Source: Halovulum sp039190275
GTDB lineage: Bacteria; Pseudomonadota; Alphaproteobacteria; Rhodobacterales; Rhodobacteraceae
Length of the DNA stretch: 26,530 nt
Assembly: GCA_039190275.1 (NCBI GenBank)
Contig: JBCCYF010000055.1
Location: 1-26,530, forward strand
Direction of reading: 5' to 3'
Shown: piece by piece, positions 23,708 through 26,530 of the stretch
Numbering within the stretch: the first letter of the stretch is position 1
How the letters are laid out: each line of letters starts with the position of its first letter
The notes under the pieces: model-generated
What the model was told of the DNA's origin: nothing
What the model saw: the letters and a program-made list of their open reading frames with translations, nothing else
Databases searched by the model: none
Position numbers and translations under genes: made by a program

Positions 23708-24442
23708 TTACGGTTTCGCTGCGAAAGCCTCCGCGAAGGTCTGTCGCAAGGCAACGTCCACGTCCGCCACGGTAACCGGCAGGCCGAGGTCGACCAAACT
23801 CGTGACACCGTGCTCGGGGAGCCCGCACGGAACAATGCCGTCATAGTGACTGAGGTCAGGGTCGACGTTGAGCGAAACGCCGTGGAAGCTGATCCAGCGG
23901 CGGATGCGCACCCCGATCGCCGCTATCTTTTCCTCCCGCGCAGATCCATCCAGGTGCGGTGGCTTTTCAGGCCGGACAACCCAGACGCCAACCCGACCCT
24001 GGCGCCGCTCTCCCGTAACCTGGAACTGGGCAAGCGTGCGGATAACCCATTCCTCCAGCCGCCAGACATGCAAGCGCACGTCCCGGCCCCGCCGGTTCAG
24101 ATCGAGCATCACATAGGCCACGCGCTGACCGGGGCCGTGATAGGTGTGTTCTCCGCCACGGCGGCTGGTGAATACCGGAAATCGGTCTGCGTTGCGCAAG
24201 CCTTCCGGCTTGGCGCTGGTCCCGGCCGTGTACAGCGGCGGGTGGTCCAACAACCACACCTGCTCGCCCGCCTGGCCCGACAGAATCGCCTCAACCCGCT
24301 TGTCCATAGTGCGTAGTGCGTCAGGGTAGGGCACCGGGTGATTTGAGGTGATCCACTCCAATCCGTCCTCCTGAAGGGGCTGGAGGGGCGCAATGCTCGA
24401 TTTTTTGCTTGCGGTTGCCAAATTCTCACTCGCTTGATGCAC
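23708..24442 (-). CDS. lipB: Octanoyl-[acyl carrier protein] transferase
   Basis: 244 aa. LipB moves octanoyl from ACP to lipoyl domains, the first step of lipoate synthesis. Motifs: WLLDHPPLYTAG, RGGEHTYHGPGQRVAYVMLDL, the catalytic Lys in REEKIAAIGVRIRRW with FHGVSLNV, and the catalytic Cys in GIVPCGLPEHGVTSL. The reading starts at a GTG (24442); a TTG seven codons later is possible, and the first ~25 residues look non-conserved. It is divergent from the peptidoglycan-binding protein gene and upstream of ctaD on the same strand. Confidence 0.96.
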   Translation of the reverse strand: MHQASENLATASKKSSIAPLQPLQEDGLEWITSNHPVPYPDALRTMDKRVEAILSGQAGEQVWLLDHPPLYTAGTSAKPEGLRNADRFPVFTSRRGGEHTYHGPGQRVAYVMLDLNRRGRDVRLHVWRLEEWVIRTLAQFQVTGERRQGRVGVWVVRPEKPPHLDGSAREEKIAAIGVRIRRWISFHGVSLNVDPDLSHYDGIVPCGLPEHGVTSLVDLGLPVTVADVDVALRQTFAEAFAAKP

Positions 24443-24511
24443 GCACCGTGCTACTCTGCCAGTCTGTGGGGTACAAGATTTTCCAGCGTTGAGTTTTGGA
24501 GGAGAATAAGT

Positions 24512-25810
24512 ATGAGATCGAAATCAGTTGTCGCGCTTATGGTCAGCGCCGCCGTCATCGCAGGATCGGTCGAGCGTGCGTCTGCAGACGCTGGAGATGT
24601 GATCGGCGGCGTGATCGGTGGGGTTATCGGTGGCGTCATCGTCAACGAGGCGAACAAGCGTCAGCAACCCAGGACCCGCACTGTCGTGCGCCGCGCACCT
24701 GCGGTGTCATCCGCGACACGCGCCGCAAACCGCGAGACTCAGACGGCTCTGAATTACTTCAGCTTTCCCGCCGGCACGCCCGATGGCGTGATGGGGCGCA
24801 ATACGCGCGCCGCGATTTCGCAGTATCAGAGTCATATGGGCTATCCGGTAACCGGTCAGCTCACCACCTTTGAGCGGGACTTCCTGATCTCGTCCTATTA
24901 TCGCGCGCAGTCCGGCGGCTATGCAACGACGCAGCTTATTGCACAGCAGCCGAATGGGCCGCGCGGCTTGCTCACCCTTTACCGGAACGAGGCGGCGGGA
25001 ATTGCCACGCCACAACCGGCCCCGGCACCCGGAACCACTGTTACGGTCGTAACGCCCGCCGTGCCGGTTCAGCAGGCACAACCTGAGACAGAAGTCGCCG
25101 CCCCGGCCGAAACAGCCCCGGTGATCCCGAGTTTCGGCGCGGTGACCGAGGCGAAGTCGATGGCGAGCCATTGTAATTCGATCAACCTTTTGACCAGTTC
25201 GAACGGTGGATTGACCAATGTCAGCGACGTATCCGATCCCGCGTTCGCGCTGTCCGAGCAGTTCTGTCTTGCACGGACTTTTGCGATTGCGAACGGTGAG
25301 GCACTCGCGCGGCAGATACCGAATGTGACTCTGGCACAGATGGACGAACAATGTGGGGCATTCGCTCCGCTGATGCAGGCCGAGGTGTCGGCCCTGTCGC
25401 TGTCCCAGCGTGACGCGGTACTGGCCGAAGTTGGCGATTTCATCCGCGGCACCGGTCAGACACCGGCGCAGCTATCCTCGACCGCAACAATCTGCCTGTC
25501 ATCGGGATACCGCACCGACAATCCGGAAGTCGCGATGGCCAGTGCTCTTCTTCTGGTCGGTCTGGGCGAGGCTGTTTACGGCGAAGTGCTCGGCCATCAC
25601 CTGACCGAAGGGTTCGGCGCGGCACAGCGCAATGATCTGGCCCTGCCGTGGTATGAGGTTGCAATTTCGGCGCTTGATGGCGGCTCGCCGGGCGTGTTTG
25701 CTCCGGGCCAGGCTGATCGGACACAGCTGCTGCGAGTAGCGGTCGGCCTGGACGCTGCACCGCAAGGCGCACAGGTTGTGCCGGCATTCAACGTGCCAAC
25801 CGGCAACTGA
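24512..25810 (+). CDS. Exported glycine-zipper protein with peptidoglycan-binding domain
   Basis: 432 aa. ATG 24512 has GGAGGAG upstream; an in-frame ATG at 24434 is rejected. Signal peptide MRSKSVVALMVSAAVIAGSV...ASA. Residues ~28-41 are a glycine zipper of three GGVI repeats (GDVIGGVIGGVIGGVIVNEA), which usually inserts in or packs at membranes. Residues ~72-125 are a PG_binding_1 domain (TQTALNYFSFPAGTPDGVMGRNTRAAISQYQ...GYPVTGQLT). A Pro/Ala linker leads to a ~220-residue helical C-terminal domain I do not recognise, with cysteines in ASHCNSINLL, QFCLARTFA and DEQCGAFAPL. Probably an envelope protein docked on the cell wall. It is divergent from lipB and ended by a clear terminator. Confidence 0.85.
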   Translation: MRSKSVVALMVSAAVIAGSVERASADAGDVIGGVIGGVIGGVIVNEANKRQQPRTRTVVRRAPAVSSATRAANRETQTALNYFSFPAGTPDGVMGRNTRAAISQYQSHMGYPVTGQLTTFERDFLISSYYRAQSGGYATTQLIAQQPNGPRGLLTLYRNEAAGIATPQPAPAPGTTVTVVTPAVPVQQAQPETEVAAPAETAPVIPSFGAVTEAKSMASHCNSINLLTSSNGGLTNVSDVSDPAFALSEQFCLARTFAIANGEALARQIPNVTLAQMDEQCGAFAPLMQAEVSALSLSQRDAVLAEVGDFIRGTGQTPAQLSSTATICLSSGYRTDNPEVAMASALLLVGLGEAVYGEVLGHHLTEGFGAAQRNDLALPWYEVAISALDGGSPGVFAPGQADRTQLLRVAVGLDAAPQGAQVVPAFNVPTGN

Positions 25811-25832
25811 TCCACGCTCGATGAGTATTAGA

Positions 25833-25859
25833 CCGGTCCCCATGGGGGCCGGCTATTTT
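25833..25859 (+). terminator. Rho-independent terminator
   Basis: Stem CCGGTCCCC / GGGGGCCGG (one G-T pair), with a tight loop, followed by CTATTTT. It starts 23 bases after the stop of the peptidoglycan-binding protein gene, before the tRNA. Confidence 0.8.
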
Positions 25860-25927
25860 GTATGGTCGCAGAACTCGGCGCTTCACAAGGCTCATTCGAC
25901 TTGCTATAGCGCCCCAGCCAAGACGTG

Positions 25928-26013
25928 CGGTCGTGGCGGAATTGGTAGACGCGCAGCGTTGAGGTCGCTGTGGGGTAACTCCCGTGGAAGTTCGAGTCTT
26001 CTCGACCGCACCA
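25928..26013 (+). tRNA. tRNA-Leu (anticodon GAG)
   Basis: 86 nt including encoded CCA. Acceptor GCGGTCG pairs with CGACCGC at 26003-26009. The D arm is GCGG-AATTGGTAGA-CGC. The anticodon stem CAGCG/CGCTG encloses TTGAGGT, giving GAG at 25962-25964, which reads CUC/CUU. A long variable arm (TGGGGTAACTCCCGT region) is the class II Leu feature, and GTTCGAGTC is the T loop. An integrase gene begins 117 bp downstream on the same strand, so the 3' end is a likely attachment site. Confidence 0.97.
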
Positions 26014-26130
26014 TTCTCTTCCGCTTAATGGATTGAGTTTCCTCGACTTTCTGTGTCGCGGGCTCGCTTTTCGACGCGATTCGGGCGAAACTGCACTACA
26101 GCCGCGCTCGAACTCCTGGAGGTCCGCGCG

Positions 26131-26530
26131 ATGAGACGCGAGACCTTTTCTGCGCCAGATCCTGCTGATCCCGACCGATACTTGAAGCTGAGGGGGAGGC
26201 GTTGGCATTACGTGCGGCGCGTTCCCATGGCATTTGCATGCAGTGACCCGAGGGGCACGATCCAGAAATCGCTACGCACAGCGTCGCTGGAAGTCGCGCG
26301 CCTGAAACGGGACGAGTTGGAGAAGGCCGATGATCTTTATTGGTCCGGCGTGGCGGACGGTGAGCAGGCAGCGACGGCGTCCCAAGCCCACGAGGCGGCG
26401 AGAACGCGTGCGCTTGGTCTCGGGTTTCGCTATCTGACCGCCGACCGATTGGCGCAAGAGGCCTCGCTCGAGGAACTCCTTGCCCGGATCGAAAAGGTCA
26501 AAGAAACAGGCGGGCAAGAAGCGCCTGCAC
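26131..26530 (+). CDS. Site-specific integrase, N-terminal part (runs off window)
   Basis: 133 codons open to the window end, no stop. GGAGGT lies 6 bases before ATG 26131. The protein begins MRRETFSAPDPADPDRYLKL, then RGRRWHYVRRVPMAFA...GTIQKSLRTASLEVARLKRDEL. This is the DUF6538-type N-terminal segment ('Y.RRVP....' followed by 'i..SL.T.....A...') that precedes the core-binding and catalytic domains of many tyrosine recombinases. The catalytic Arg/His/Tyr lie beyond the window. Position just 3' of tRNA-Leu fits an island or prophage integrase. Truncation is by the window, not necessarily in the genome. Confidence 0.82.
   Translation, partial: MRRETFSAPDPADPDRYLKLRGRRWHYVRRVPMAFACSDPRGTIQKSLRTASLEVARLKRDELEKADDLYWSGVADGEQAATASQAHEAARTRALGLGFRYLTADRLAQEASLEELLARIEKVKETGGQEAPA

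Noticed and set aside
23497..23844. Minus-strand frame ending in a CDTCH heme-c-like motif between lipB and ctaD.
   Set aside because: Overlaps the lipB C-terminus in another phase, has no signal peptide and biased composition; a single CxxCH is expected by chance.
1..26530. CRISPR arrays, restriction-modification, toxin-antitoxin or retron-type systems.
   Set aside because: No regular direct-repeat array and no recognisable genes of these classes in any strand of the window; any defence cargo would be beyond the integrase at the right edge.

Overview
The window reads as a GC-rich chromosome segment of an alphaproteobacterium, most likely a marine Rhodobacterales (Roseobacter-type) species. 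This rests on protein character (DUF2927 lipoprotein, DUF2244 beside ctaD, an Excalibur lipoprotein, gatC-gatA, a class A RNase P RNA). No 16S is present and no database search was run. Almost all of it is dense core-type chromosome; only the last ~400 bases look accessory.

Layout. 76-2360 (+): a periplasmic 5'-nucleotidase-family protein lacking one expected metal ligand, then an SRAP/YedK-type protein. 2667-9069 (-): a unidirectional block, read right to left as terC, an unlisted 29-codon membrane micro-ORF, xpaC-like, telA-like, a DUF2927 lipoprotein, SPFH-GYF and a double zinc-ribbon membrane protein. It joins the XpaC/TelA pair and YdjG/YdjI-type proteins of Bacillus-like membrane-stress loci with a TerC exporter and is the best candidate for an under-described system. 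9333-12162: a cold-shock protein (+), an Excalibur lipoprotein and gatA-gatC (-). 12325-14315 (+): a DUF805 membrane protein and an MscS channel. 14539-14853 (-): an orphan membrane protein, followed by ~500 bases without a convincing gene.

15363-16981 (+): a tight three-gene exported operon (Cys/His-rich putative metal-binding protein, a second Cys-containing protein, SCO-type copper chaperone). 16978-20010: a 2.8-kb segment (ceramidase-like, tadA, rluB-type pseudouridine synthase, conserved hypothetical) bracketed by two 107-bp palindromic repeats in opposite orientation, about 86% identical without gaps. They look like a TA-targeting MITE-type element; one copy supplies the stop codon of the SCO gene. 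20027-21079 (+): an AmpD-like amidase and the RNase P RNA gene. 21210-24442 (-): lipB, ctaD (cytochrome c oxidase subunit I) and DUF2244. 24512-25810 (+): a glycine-zipper/peptidoglycan-binding exported protein with a clear terminator.

25928-26530: tRNA-Leu(GAG) followed by the 5' part of an integrase gene that runs off the window. This is the usual arrangement at the edge of a genomic island or prophage integrated in a tRNA gene.

Functional links: the SCO operon and ctaD both serve respiratory copper enzymes. terC-xpaC-telA-SPFH-zinc ribbon probably act together at the inner membrane. gatCA, tadA, rluB, rnpB and tRNA-Leu are translation housekeeping.
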